From Lingula anatina (taxonomy: Eukaryota; Brachiopoda; Lingulata; Lingulida; Lingulidae), in the NCBI RefSeq assembly GCF_001039355.2, contig NW_019773702.1, forward strand, positions 3,175 through 58,851: a DNA stretch of 55,677 nt, read 5' to 3'. A program made the position numbers and the translations under genes. Of this stretch, positions 12,401-23,436 are shown piece after piece. The notes under the pieces were generated by a model, which did not search any database, was not told the origin of the DNA, and was given only the letters and a program-made list of their open reading frames with translations. Each line of letters begins with the position of its first letter. Positions within the stretch are counted from its first letter, which is position 1.

Positions 12401-13801
12401 CTTCAGTCCACCATAAAATTAAAGGGGGGGGGGAGATAGAGAGAGAGAGAGAAAAGAGAAAAACACTGGCCACCAAAAGAAAGGAGAAAAATTGATAAAA
12501 CAGTTTTAAATGTATGGGTTATTATTCAGGAAAATGAGGACAATCTTAACCGTGGAGTTGACTACATGCTGCAGGCAGCAGATGCTGGGGACAGGAGTGC
12601 TATGTTGTACATGGCCAAGGCTTATGAAACTGGCATAGGTTTGGGGACTGAAAGGTAAGAGGTGAATTATGAAAAAAATGACACAATAATGACTTGATCT
12701 CCGGGAAGTAAATTTAACATTTGGAGCCATAAATTGGGAACATTTTTTTGACAACTTAAAAAGTATATAATAAAGAATTAAGACCAATGAAGTACATTTA
12801 AACCAATGTAGTGTGAAAAAGTAATACTTTCAACATTTTTAAATAGATGGCAATGGCCATGTTTTTGTAATGTTTTTTTTTTCTTCATGGATATACATAT
12901 AAACCTATCTGCAGTAAAATATATTTGAAGGCCTTATAACTGCAAGTACTGATTTAATATCAGTATTATGTTACGTTTCAGGAGTCGATGTTTTGTTGAG
13001 GCTATAGAGTTCTACGGAAAGGCTCTGAAAATGACAGAGAATGATGAAAGTGGATCATTTGATTCTGCCATGGAAGAGCCTCGACATCTGATATTGGCTA
13101 AACAGGCAGAGTTGTACAGACAGGGGGGTCTTAATTTGGAAAAGGATCCTCTGAAATCAGGTATAGACCTTTCCTGATTTGAAAGCAATCCTTAGTATCA
13201 TGAGACCTATGAGGTCAATGTGGGAAAGATTGCATGACTAGGGGAAAATCAGCCATTTGCTTGGCAGTTCTTGCTGATTCTTGTGTTAAGCAAACCTTTT
13301 GGCATGATTACATGTTAAAACAATCAAAAGAAGTCCCTTTGGCTTTCTTTAACAATCTAGCTGTCATACATGTAAAATCACTTGTCATTTGGAATAAAGT
13401 TGTAACTTTTTATCAACAGCTAATGTTGAAATTGTTATCAGCATATCTTACAGCTATCATATTTTGTGATTTTTAACAGAAATGATGCAGTTTTTCAAAA
13501 TATTGAACCGAAAAAGATTAACAATAAAGTTTATATCCTGTAATGGTATCAGTATATTGGCTGCTCGTGCTTTTCAGTTTTTGTCAAAAAGATAAGTTAA
13601 GCAGATGAAGTGAAAACTTATTATTGTAAATAAAATGGTTTTACTGCATGTAATATTAACATAAATGTTTGTTTCCTCAAAGGTGAACTCTATAATGAGG
13701 CAGCAGAGGCGGCCATGGAAGCCATGAAAGGCAGGCTTGCTAACAAGTATTACGCATTGGCAGAGGAAGTGTGGGCAGAATGTGAAGACGTTGAAGAATA
13801 G
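488..13801 (+). CDS. EEF2K: Eukaryotic elongation factor 2 kinase, 5'-truncated by the window edge
   Basis: This atypical alpha-kinase phosphorylates eEF2 and slows translation elongation when calcium-calmodulin or energy stress activates it in the cytosol. Eleven exons join in phase: 488-525, 6079-6250, 7487-7633, 8469-8574, 10567-10721, 10872-11168, 11339-11464, 11889-12089, 12530-12654, 12982-13160 and 13683-13801 (TAG). They give 554 visible residues against about 725 in human. Seen directly: the alpha-kinase lysine motif [47 protein letters not shown], the glycine loop DGNLG, and the zinc-site pattern [11 protein letters not shown]. Next comes a Ser/Thr-rich linker with RKRTVSGT (Ser codon 10974-10976), matching the human Ser366 region RTLSGS. 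The C-terminus is Sel1/TPR-like and ends [18 protein letters not shown]. The calmodulin-binding N-terminus is outside the window. The 3' UTR end is not resolved; AATAAA occurs at 14082 and 17150. Confidence 0.96.
526..3600. other. eEF2K intron, left part
   Basis: AT-rich and strikingly poor in CpG. It holds an (AC)n microsatellite at 1647-1671 and homopolymer runs of C and A at 2236-2282 and of C and T at 2612-2631. The ORFs here are short and carry no recognisable domain or paired splice signals, so I call none. Confidence 0.6.
3600..5560. promoter_or_regulatory. CpG-rich island-like patch inside the eEF2K intron, possible alternative promoter
   Basis: CpG dinucleotides are frequent here (for example 3904-3945, 4376-4425, 5066-5115), while the intron on both sides is nearly devoid of them. 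Around 4866-4873 there is a TATATAAG box. About 40 bases later an ATG (4908) sits in a short exon-like piece ending at 4923 with a good donor (CACAG|GTAGGC). That piece is in the wrong phase to join the kinase exon at 6079 directly. If transcription starts here, translation could begin at the in-frame Met codon 6087-6089. The promoter role is an inference from composition and motifs only. Confidence 0.3.
5583..5639. repeat. Short hairpin, 12-bp arms
   Basis: CAATTCGACCAA near 5581 and TTGGTCGAATTG near 5627 are exact reverse complements separated by about 34 AT-rich bases containing attaattaattaa. No function is recognised. Confidence 0.5.
7992..8032. promoter_or_regulatory. Cluster of four AGGTCA nuclear-receptor half-sites
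   Basis: Within 41 bases of an eEF2K intron there are TGACCT, AGGTCA, TGACCT and AGGTCA. The middle pair abuts as a perfect palindrome, AAGGTCATGACCTT (IR0 arrangement). Such half-sites bind nuclear receptors (EcR, RXR, HNF4 and others). The same words also occur in dispersed repeats of this window (gacctttgacct near 17810 and 18530), so a decayed repeat is an equally good explanation. Confidence 0.3.
8952..9208. mobile_element. Harbinger-like MITE in an eEF2K intron
   Basis: This 257-bp foldback element has long terminal inverted repeats. It begins GGCTTCGTTCACGTGCAATG and ends with the near-exact reverse complement (one A/G change), and the arms pair almost to the centre, around gttacttatagtaac at 9067. 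It is flanked on both sides by TAA (8949-8951 and 9209-9211), matching the 3-bp TWA target duplication of the PIF/Harbinger superfamily. There is no coding capacity, so it would need a transposase supplied elsewhere. Arm similarity is high, implying a fairly young insertion. Confidence 0.85.
9452..9469 (+). other. EEF2K: Candidate 18-nt in-phase microexon of eEF2K
   Basis: CATATGATCTTTCTTCTG is preceded by a long pyrimidine tract ending in cttcag and followed by the donor gtaggt. Exon 8469-8574 ends GGA G and exon 10567-10721 begins GT CAT, so inclusion adds exactly six residues (AYDLSS) without disturbing the frame. The insertion would sit between the DPQIHT motif and the glycine-rich DGNLG loop of the alpha-kinase domain. 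Splice signals and phase are seen directly; use of the exon is inferred. Confidence 0.5.
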
Positions 13802-15033
13802 ATGGTGCTCAATTACAAGATGGGACAAACTCACCTGGGTTAAGTTTTTCATAAAGGTGATAACTCTCTGCAGGATCATGTTCTTTTTATTTTTGATCTT
13901 ATTTTTTTAATACTTTTACTATTAGGTTGGAACTTCAGTACAATGGTTATGGTTTAAAAGTTCATTTAAAAGAGAAATGTAAAATTGTCCCTTAATTTTA
14001 GATTTATTTTATTTTTTAAACAGAACTGGTATATTTTAAGTTTTCAAATTTAAGCAAACAATATTTAAAATTAGCACGATTAATAAAAAAGGACAAGATT
14101 GACAATTTTACTTAAATTTAACCATAAAAATTCACCTTTGAATACTGAAATGAATTTTTTTAATTCCAAACAAAAAAAGGAAAAAGATAATATTAAAGAT
14201 CTTCAGAAAGTGGCTTCCTCCTAAAGGTTATTCAGTGCTTCATGATTTGATGTATTGCTTTATTATTGCACTTTTTTAATGTGAGTGAGATTATGTTGAT
14301 AATATTTCAGGGGAAATGCTTTTAATCATTTATGATTTCAATTGTGGCACATCTGAAGCTGTTTTTTTATTTCATTGTGATAATGTGCAGCATTGTGATG
14401 TGGTGATTTTGAATGATCTAATAAGGCTTGTGGACATTTTGAGGTGTGGAAAACAAGCACATGATTGCAAATGAAAGATATATCCCTATGGGAGTTGGAA
14501 GTTGCAACATCTTTAGTGTATCTACTAAGCTGTAATAAGCACATCATGTTACCTTCGTATTGAAGATATTCAACAAATACATTGATAATCTCTTGTATTC
14601 TGTAAAAAAATCACAACAAAGGGCAGTCCTGCTGTGTACAAAATACCTCAAAATTATGATCTGGTCAGTTGTACTTCACCTGATATGAAATGAAAATATC
14701 AAGTGAAAACAGTTTTTATTTACTCTGGCTGGATAAAAAGCATGTCTAGTCTTGGAAAGTCGTTTTAGATTTACAATGTCATGTGACATTATTATATATT
14801 TTAGAAACTTGTATGAATACGTTTGATGTTTTTATGTTCACTGAAAGTAAAAGTGAGAATTTGGTTAATTTTGTAAATAAGTCATTCAGAAAAATTTGTC
14901 AGACAAGTTTTAAGTGATTTTATGTACTGTGTACAGGTTGTGACCCAATGGATGACTTGGGTATTCATCATCACCTTTGGTATCTGATCATTTGTGTGCA
15001 TTCAGACCAATTTTAAATGAAAACTTTTAGGCG
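13802..15033 (+). other. Likely eEF2K 3' UTR and downstream flank
   Basis: AT-rich, non-coding sequence follows the eEF2K stop codon. An AATAAA at 14082-14087 is a possible poly(A) signal about 280 bases downstream. A longer UTR running through the foldback element to the AATAAA at 17150 cannot be excluded. Confidence 0.45.
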
Positions 15034-15039
15034 TAAAAC

Positions 15040-16004
15040 TACGGAGCTTTGTTAGTATCATATTTACTTTTTTTTAATTTTCATTTAAGTTTTATTTTAT
15101 GGAATTTTCACCACGGTGAAAATTATTTCTACCGCGGTGAAAATAATTTACACCGCGGTGGGAATTAATTTTCACCGCGGTGGAAAATAATTTACACCGC
15201 GGTGATAATTCCTGGCCATCTCGGCCCGGGTGATGCATACATGTAGGTTGTACGAATCCAAAATTTACCAGATGTCTGGGAAGTAAGTTGATAAAGACAC
15301 TCACATGCACATGCACGCGGTTTAACCAGTTTATGTGCCAATCATCCCAGGAATGTGGAGGAAGCGGGCAGTATTCGAATAGATTAAAAATCACCGAAAT
15401 GCTGCAATGTTGTACGTCGCTTTTCCCTTTATAATAACTTGCGTATTATTGGGAATATTGGTAAAAAGAAACCTCTCCGAAGAAACCGAGATTACATCTA
15501 TTAAGATAAGATCTATGGGCAAACACATCACACTAATATTTAAAAATACATTGTCCAAAAATAACGTTAAGTATTTAGTAATAACAATGGGATTCCCTTT
15601 GCATAAAACTGCAAGCGGGACTTTAATTATATAGGTGTTAAATATAGATGGGAAACCTAAGTTAACGGCAGTGGCCCCACGAACAGATCCACCAACCTTG
15701 TGTGTATGTAACAATAGCATGCACCGTGACGGCATCTGGCAAATGTAAGGTTCTCATTACCTATTCATCACCCGGGCCGAGATGGCCAGGAATTACCACC
15801 GCGGTGAAAATTATTTTCCACCGCGGTGAAAATTATTTTCCACCGCGGTGAAAATTATTTTCCACCGCGGTGTAAATTATTTTCCACCGCGGTGTAAATT
15901 ATTTTCACCGCGGAGTAAATTATTTTCACCGCGGTGAAAATTCCATAAAATAAAACTTAAATGAAAATAGAAAAAAGTTAATATGATACTAACAAAGCTC
16001 CGTA
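15040..16004. mobile_element. 965-bp foldback element with CACCGCGGTG palindrome arrays
   Basis: The ends are inverted copies of TACGGAGCTTTGTTAGTATC, flanked by an exact 6-bp duplication TAAAAC (15034-15039 and 16005-16010). Each arm is about 200 bp and contains tandem ~22-bp units built on the 10-bp palindrome CACCGCGGTG plus an AAAATTATTTTC spacer. There are five palindromes in the left arm (15110-15205) and seven in the right (15797-15936). The arms finish in matching ATTCCTGGCCATCTCGGCCC. The 530-bp interior holds only weak overlapping ORFs (15391-15735 minus, 15407-15634 plus) with no recognised transposase. It is a non-autonomous DNA element of a family I cannot name. Confidence 0.88.
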
Positions 16005-16010
16005 TAAAAC

Positions 16011-17470
16011 ACATCCACGAGTGACTTAATTAATCCTCCATTGATTCTGATATTGAAGACATCTCTTCTTATTTGCAAAACGGCCTGGAGATAATCTGAC
16101 AAAATACAGCAAGGTATGGGGGATTGAAAGCAGTGCCACTGGGCTTACTGTTTGTAAATCTCTGGCTATTAGTAACTGAATTTCTTTGGCACAGGTTTTA
16201 GTTGAAATTGATCTGAATGCACCTGAAGATTTATCTTGATCTCTTTCCACTATTGTTACGATCTGTAACTTTCAGCTCAAGTCTTTGCCTGTACATATCT
16301 ATAACATGTAAAAGCACATTGGGACTGTAAATTACTGCAATACGTTGTCAAAAAGCACACTTTATCTGTTTTAAGTGTACATGTTCTTATTTTACTCCAT
16401 TTATTTTATGCAGACATTCACTATGCTATTTGACAAGAATTATAGGTTATAGGTTCTTGTAAACACTTATGCATCTGCCTTTGGTAGACTTCTTTATTGG
16501 ACAAAACCCATGTTTATTTTATATTATACAAAAAAAAAGCATTCAAATATGACTGATAAATTATTTTGGTCAATAGCTGAGAGTTAGCTTGCTTTTCTGA
16601 TAGTGCCATCAATGTGGTGATTTTTTAGTCAGTTTTAATAGGAAATTATGCATAATTTTTATCGTCTCGAGCATTCCTCGTGTTTTTATTGGTGTGATGT
16701 CTGACTACTCACTGCCAATTAACGTTCTTGTATGTAAATACCCATGTGAAATAATGGTGTCGAATCATTGAAGCGGGTCCTAAGCAAAACCATCCTTTTA
16801 TGTGGTTCTTTCCTATTCAAATATGCAGTTAAATGTATTAATGATTTTGAAAAATGTTTATTGAAAGCTTGAGAAATGTTTTGATGATCATTTGTAAAAA
16901 CTTCCAATAAAGTTTTGATAAGGCACATGTTACAAAGGATAATAACCAAGTCATGACACAGGGGGAGTTGTGATATATGGTGTTACACTCGCTTTCGCAG
17001 GCCAGTAATGACGCTGTGTTAAGGTGGTCACCTTCTAAGCACGATTCAGTGCATCTGGCAAATATGGTTTTGCAGCCAGTTTTAGTGGAAAGTTCTTCTA
17101 GTATGACTTTTTGTAGTAACTGGAACGTTCTACAATATTCCATACTGTGAATAAAATGTGGAAAAAGAAATTGAGTGTTCAGTGTGTTTTTTTATTCAAT
17201 GTATAGTACAGACACTGGAAACACAGTTACTTGGAAGGGATGTTACATGTACCTCTCTGTAAAAGGGCCATCTTGTGTCAAGACTAAGGAGCTGTCCCAA
17301 ATATGTGTTGCAGTATATGAGTTACATATTTTAGCTTAATATATCTAATGTTCTTAAATATGATTACATCAACAATAAGAAATTAATAAATATTTCGGTA
17401 AAGTAAAAACTTGAAAACTTGTTTTGAAATGAAAATGTGTCCACTTCGTAATAAAACGAAGCAAGTGTAT
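16011..17470. other. Gene-free AT-rich stretch
   Basis: No gene recognised. Several short minus-strand ORFs (for example 16838-17143) lack domains and splice partners. An AATAAA at 17150-17155 is the only processing signal I note. Confidence 0.5.
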
Positions 17471-18871
17471 TATTGTACCACCAGCGTTAGCGCTGGCGCT
17501 ACACATGGTTTTAGTCCCGACCAGATCGTTCCGCCGGCTCCGCCGACCGTTACCGCTTCTCCTCCTAGACGGTAAGGGCCTCCATACCCATCTCTTGGAT
17601 TTAGGTCACCTATAATCTCAACTCGTTCCACGTAAAATTTGGGCTTTGTCGGTATTGGGGTCTAGGTGTGGCACTCATTGCAATGCACCCTTGTCCAAAA
17701 ATGGCAAAATTAAATGCTAATTATCTGCCCTACGGAAGGAATTATGGGAAAAATTTCTACAGACAGCTTTCCAAAAGTCATGAGTAGATTTCAAATATGC
17801 CTTTGGATTTGACCTTTGACCTTTATTTCAAGGCCAAGCAGGCCAAAATTTTCAAAAAAACAAATTTTTTTACAAAAAAAAATTATTTGCGCTGTTATTC
17901 AGACACCACACAGACTTAACCAATAATATTACTGGAAAGTGTTACCCTTGGGATCATCTTTCATCCCCATGAATTTGGGGTCAATCAGTGCATTTTCACG
18001 GGAGTAGCGGCCATAAGATACGGAAACTGAAAACTGTATCTAATTCAGGAACCATTAATGCTAGAGACCCATTCTTTTTTGCAATTTGTAGAGCATGTAA
18101 AGCCCAACACTGGAAGTGGTCTGCGTTTTTTTGTATTCCATACGGTTTTCGAGTTACGCTGTATCAAAAAGTACATATTGGTGGTGAAAGCAAAATGTGC
18201 AGTACGGTAATGGATAATAAATTTTGAACCCCGGAAAAATAAAACAAGGATTGGCGAGGCAGACAACTTGTGGTCAAAAATGACATTATTTCATCAAATT
18301 TGAACATCTGGAACTACAGAGCACCTCCCATTTCAAGAATTTTGACCAAAATGACCTTTTCTTTATTTTAATTAATTTTTTCTGTAGGAAATTTATGGCA
18401 CATTATGGTAACTCCAAAATTATAACATTTAGTCCCTTATATTTCCAAAACTGGCAGAGATAGGTCCATGGTTACTATTGAACTTGAATAGGAAGTCATA
18501 TACTGGCAATCTAAATGTGACCTTGAAATTGACCTTTGACCTACTTTTCATCATGAATTTAACTTTGCAAATTTTGGTTCCCTTTTATCTCCAAAACTGG
18601 CAGAGATAGGTCCATAGTTACTATTGAACTTGAATAGGAAGTCATATACTGGCAATCTAAATGTGACCTTGAAATTGACCTTTGGCCTACCTCACTAAGA
18701 ACTGAACTTTGATTGTACCATTTTTAGTTATATATATTTTTTTGCATATTTTGAGAATTCTTGTTGATTGCATTTTTTACAGCTTGTCAAGCACAAGACT
18801 GGTGGTGGTGTCCCTTTTTTGTGTGTGTGTGTGTCTATACGATCGCGCTTACTCCAGCTGGTGGTACAATA
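17471..18871. mobile_element. Possible ~1.4-kb element bounded by TATTGTACCACCAGC inverted ends
   Basis: TATTGTACCACCAGC at 17471-17485 recurs as its exact reverse complement at 18857-18871. The interior carries tandem units with gacctttgacct words and a GC-rich left part. I see no clear target duplication and no transposase, so the element boundaries are tentative. A fragment of the interior (ccaaaactggcagagata) recurs at about 44440, which supports a dispersed repeat family. Confidence 0.4.
18444..18690. repeat. Two-copy 146-bp tandem repeat
   Basis: The segment starting tccaaaactggcagagatag at 18444 is repeated from 18590 with almost no change over about 100 bases, ending gacctttg(a/g)cctac. 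The spacing is 146 bases. The low divergence suggests recent duplication or homogenisation. Confidence 0.85.
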
Positions 18872-19189
18872 TTCGGAGGCGGTATCGCCTCTGTGATCCT
18901 CTAGTTAAGTCAAATTTTGGCTATAAAAGTGTCAGCTGTCCCTGGGAAGTTACTATGTCAATATGTTGTAACTATCAGAATATATATATATAATTCCGAC
19001 AGCATTGAGTCGGCACAGAATTAGGCCATGCCGCATTTCGCAATGAGGGATTTTAAAACATTTATTATGAACTTCTGATTAAATAATCTGTGTCAGTCAA
19101 GAACTACCAAAATCTTTACGTGCAAAATCATATAGATTTTCGCCTTTCTTGTCTTGTAAGACAGTAGTAACTCCTCATTCTTATTGCGC

Positions 19190-19320
19190 TCTACCTGTTG
19201 TCATTTGCATAACAATACGTAGCTCCGAGCAGTGCGTGAACAGTCTTCCAGTATAGTCATTTGACAACTGGGCCCTGTTAGAAGAGGACACAGAATTAGT
19301 GTGGTGAAGTCGCTAGACCA
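19190..19320 (+). repeat. Left arm of a widely spaced inverted repeat with a SOX-POU-like motif
   Basis: This arm is similar to the reverse complement of 22895-23005. Shared words in order are acctgttgt, atttgcataacaata, gcagtgcg, gtcttccagt, cttgaca-type text and ggtgaag(t/a)cgc. The motif at 19203-19217 reads TATTGTTATGCAAAT on the minus strand, one base from the vertebrate SOX2-OCT4 composite CATTGTTATGCAAAT. No gene is attached to it. Confidence 0.65.
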
Positions 19321-20149
19321 AATGTTCCTTTCAGCGTTGAAGCAAATATATCTTGTGAGTAACATTTCTTCTATAGCCAAGTACTAAAAGCGAATAAGAG
19401 TGAAAAAATAAGTTACGTATTTATGTGCATTACTCAACAATGTGATGTGTGCTTGTATCGTCGGAGAAATATGGCTTGCATATAAGAGTTTGTTAGAAGC
19501 CCGTTTTATTTCAAATATTTGTGGAAAGGTCGAATGTACTCTTTGCAGTTTAGAAGATAACATTTTCTAAGCACCAAGGCCGCGTCTTACAATTTTTTTT
19601 CGTGTTCCTGCGAAATAAAATTACCAGTAAATAATGTCCCTATATTTTTTCACGTTTTACTAGTTTGTCTGGATAGTTCACTGTATTTTGGAAAGATGTA
19701 CGTTGATAATTTCTTAAGATCGGTAAAAGCATACTGTAAATAGACGCGTCAATGATTTTAAGATAGATGTTCATCATAATAGATAACAATTTTTGTGTCC
19801 CAGATACCAGATACTGTCAATTGAATACCTAACACTCACTGCAGGTTTTTTTTCAAAACACTTTTTATATGTAGTTGAACTATCAGTTTGAATCTTAAAT
19901 GGTTACATAAGAAACTGGTCTGTGTTATATTTCGTTTATTTATTTTTGAAAAAAAAACACTTTTCATGATTGCAACTGAAGCAGATTAGGATTAGATAAA
20001 TTTCATAGATTTTCATGATGACACAAAAATTGACATCTTAGTTTAATTTGGCATTTTTCTTAGTCTAGTAGAAATTAGTGTGCTCAGTAATTGAAATTTG
20101 TTGTGAAATATTGAATAATTTTGATTCTAAAACCACATTTTTGAGTAAT

Positions 20150-20680
20150 TCCAGGTGGGGCGAGTACATTGTATTTTAAGGAGTGTCAGATTTCGCAATT
20201 CCATTCAATCTTTTGGGGATTTAGGTTGGATGAATAAATTCTTTTTTGAGGGATGTCAGATGGGGCGAGCCCAATATTATTCTAAGGGAGGCTGGTAGGG
20301 TGAGACCATTCAATTTTGCAGGGGTAACAAGTGGACCCAGTTCATTCAAATTTGGAGGGGTAACATGCGGGGCGAGTCCACTAAATTTTTGAGGTGGGGC
20401 GAGTTCATTCAATTGTCGAGGGGTGACAGGTGGGCTGAGTCCATAATTTGTGAGTGGTGACAGGTGGGGCAAGTCCATTATATTCCCAGGGGTTACAGGT
20501 GGGTGGAGTCCATTTTATCACGAGGGGTGACAGGTGGGGCAAGTCCATTTTATTTCGAGGGGTGACAGGTAGGTAGAGTCCATTCAAATTTTGAGGGGTA
20601 ACAGGTAGGGTGAGTAAAGTTCAGTTTGAGGGGCATCAGGTGGGGCAAGTCCATTATATTTGGAGGAGTGACAAGTAAAT
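20150..20680. repeat. Degenerate ~40-bp minisatellite
   Basis: About a dozen diverged units have the consensus gaggggtgacaggtgggg followed by c(g/a)agtccatt and a short AT-rich spacer. The open reading frames across it (for example 20221-20478 minus) are a by-product of the period and translate to Pro/Leu-rich repeats; I do not call them genes. Confidence 0.85.
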
Positions 20681-22894
20681 CTTAAAGTTTTATATATGGT
20701 GGAAACCACGAACCAAATAAAAAATATGGAGTGTCTTGGAATAAAATGCATGGTAACATGCGTGAGTTTTGGAGAGTTGGGGATATCATCTTTTGACTGG
20801 CATAAAAACATTAAATGCTCGTTCTTAAAATTGACTATTCCACAAATTAATTAAAATTTATAACATCATATAGTGCACATTTTGACGTACATGCACTTGA
20901 CAATTGGTCATTAAATATATTTTAAAATTCGAAAAAACCAGATGCATATAATACTTTTAATCAGATGCAGATAATAGGAATTGGAAAGCGAGCCATCAAT
21001 CTTATACGTTCATAAAATGTAAGCCTATCTCTTTGGCAAACTCGTCTAACTGTTGTCAATTTGAATTACTTTGTGGTGCTAAAAACAAAAAACCATCAAA
21101 AAAGGATCTGATCTATATACAGAAATTTGGGGAAATTTTTTATTCAGGAGGATGAAAAAATTGATTCTAAAAGATGTTAACAACTTTCATGCTATAGTGC
21201 AAAATGTATTTTGATACAAAATTCAAAACAAGTTTTCAAATATATGTGATAGATACTGGAAAACTTTTTAGATATACTATTTCAGTGGGTGCAGAATTTT
21301 TAAATGTCTACATATATATACTAGCACCATTATGTAACCGTTAGTAATGTTTACAAAACTTTGGAACCATTTAAATTTATATGTTTGCAGGAATATAGAA
21401 AATCATAAATCCTACAGGCAGATCATATTAAGCAGATTTCATTTGATAGTGGTCAGACAGTAGTATCTACACTAATAATTATTTTCATCAAAATTATTTC
21501 ACATGAAAATAACAGAAAAAAAAACGCATGGAAATTCAATTAAATATGAATGCATGAATGGTCGTCGGGTTCCTGAAGGCGAACAAAAGGCTTCGTTGCT
21601 TGCAGTCGCATGTTGTGCAGTATCACGGTTGGCTTCTGAAATTATCAAAAAATGTTGTTTAACAATTATGTCCAAAAAGCTCCTCAAAGGTGACTAATTC
21701 ATGATAAATCATGGAGGAGAGGGAATTTATAATTGAAATGACGGAGTGCCTTGCGTCTAGAATATGATCCGAAATAAGTACAAGAAAGGACCAAAGGGTA
21801 GACCGATAGCACAAACATAAGCCAAATTCAAGGTGTAAATGATATTAAAATTATGTTATGAAAAAATTTAAAGTATGAGGAGACCTGGATTCAGATGAAA
21901 TTATAACTCTATCTTATTTATCTCATCAAACTAAAATTTGGCCGAGGGAAAAACAACCTTTCAATGGCGGAGGTAACAAGTAGCATACCGTTTGAGAGAT
22001 CAACATTTTATTGCAAATCATATTGATATATTTCAGAGAAGATAAGAGCCGGTGAATTTTACAGACTGACAAAAGACATCATTTACTTTTCTTTAAATAA
22101 TAAATCTACTATGTGCGCATGTACAACAACAACAACGGTGATAATGAAGTTTCTTATAAACCGCGATAAAACAAATGTCAAACATTGCATCCAAATATCA
22201 TACGTAAAACCTAAAATCATTGAAATATATCAAGAATAATTCAAAAATATTAAAAGGAATTGGACACAAATTGACCATAAGATTTTTCAGATAATTTTTT
22301 TAGAAATTTTCCTAAAAACCATCGTACATGTAATTGGCAAAAAAAGATGCCTCTGCATTGTTGATAAAATTTGACTCAAAACTGTAACGAGCACTAGTAT
22401 CTTGATTGATCAGTGTTCTTTGTGGTTATTCTAACATTCACGTAAAACATTTAAAATGTACAGGATCACACAAATATTCATGCAGATTTCCTGAGAAAAA
22501 TTGGAAATTGCAAAGCGTAAGATTTCAATTAAACGCAGGTTTTCGCCAAAGATGGCTAGAAAGGAGTGTGATTCTTCCTGTTCGTTTTCATTCCCAAAGA
22601 ATAATTTCTTCATAAACAATATATTTTGATATTCTTGCTGAGGTAATAATAATAATAGACATTTATCAATATTTCCCGTGGAGAGATGCATGTACGACTT
22701 TGTCTGATTGACAGATGGAATATAACAAAGACGCGTGTTACAAACATATATTGTAACTTTTCTTTCCTTCTTCTGCGGTTTTAATACCTAACTTTCGCAC
22801 GTTGAAAAAAATCATCATACTTACAAGAGGTGCAATTTTGCTTCTGCAACTTCCACGCCTTATAAAAGTTTGAACTTACGACTGCACGATAGAT
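20681..22894. other. Gene-free stretch between the inverted arms
   Basis: AT-rich sequence with no recognised coding exon, RNA gene or complete element. The paired ORFs at 21499-21697 on both strands and 22406-22691 show no domain. Short trinucleotide runs occur at 22122-22136 (acaacaacaac). Confidence 0.5.
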
Positions 22895-23005
22895 ACGTGT
22901 ATTCTTGCGTCTTCACCTTTCGGTGTCCAACTGTCAAGTGACTGGAAGACAGTTCGCACTGCGATGAGCAACATATTGTTATGCAAATAACAACAGGTAT
23001 AGCTC
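22895..23005 (-). repeat. Right arm of the widely spaced inverted repeat, SOX-POU-like motif retained
   Basis: Reverse-complement partner of 19190-19320. TATTGTTATGCAAAT lies at 22974-22988 on the plus strand, followed by aacaacaggta as in the left arm. The arms have diverged elsewhere by substitutions and an indel. Read on the minus strand the arm continues to a donor-like cagtc|gtaagt near 22880, so each arm could also be an old promoter/first-exon duplicate. Confidence 0.65.
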
Positions 23006-23296
23006 ATTTCAGTGGAGGGGTTGTGGAAACTGTTGTCTATGGTCTTTGGTCAGCACATACGAGTATATTACTGAAGTACGCTTGTTGTTATTGTTGTTGT
23101 TGTTGAATACACTTTGGCACTTTATTCCAGAAAACCAACACTTGGTTCTTCCACCATGTACTTTCATTTCCCCATCATTCACCACTTCCACAAAACTCAG
23201 TACCACGGGAAATGACTATCAAAATCTTCTCTACCACAATCATAATAACAAAGAGCATGTGAAGGGATACATGTAATTATAGCCTACTACCCGTAC

Positions 23297-23436
23297 AGTA
23301 CCCTCTACCAGGGCCGCAGTTATTATTGTCGACATATTTGCTGAGGCACAGTGCAGATATTAGCCATCTATTTAATCAGAGACATATCTGTTAATATCTA
23401 TTGAGAAATCAATCTGTGGCCCTGGTAGAGGGTACT
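23297..23436. mobile_element. 140-bp MITE-like inverted repeat
   Basis: AGTACCCTCTACCAGGGCC at 23297 pairs with GGCCCTGGTAGAGGGTACT ending at 23436, and the pairing continues into gcag/ctgt. The interior is AT-rich and non-coding. CGTA occurs on both flanks and may be part of a target duplication, but the exact edge is ambiguous. Confidence 0.65.

Noticed and set aside
15391-15735. 114-codon ORF inside the foldback element as a transposase
   Set aside because: Too short, no catalytic triad or DNA-binding motif, and overlapped by an opposite-strand ORF.
15110-15936. Regularly spaced ~22-bp repeats considered as a CRISPR array
   Set aside because: The genome is eukaryotic, the spacers are nearly identical AT text rather than unique sequences, and the repeats sit in mirrored transposon arms.
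20221-20811. Pro/Leu-rich repeat ORFs on the minus strand
   Set aside because: They are produced by the ~40-bp minisatellite in shifted frames. Units are not a multiple of three and there is no start or splice context.
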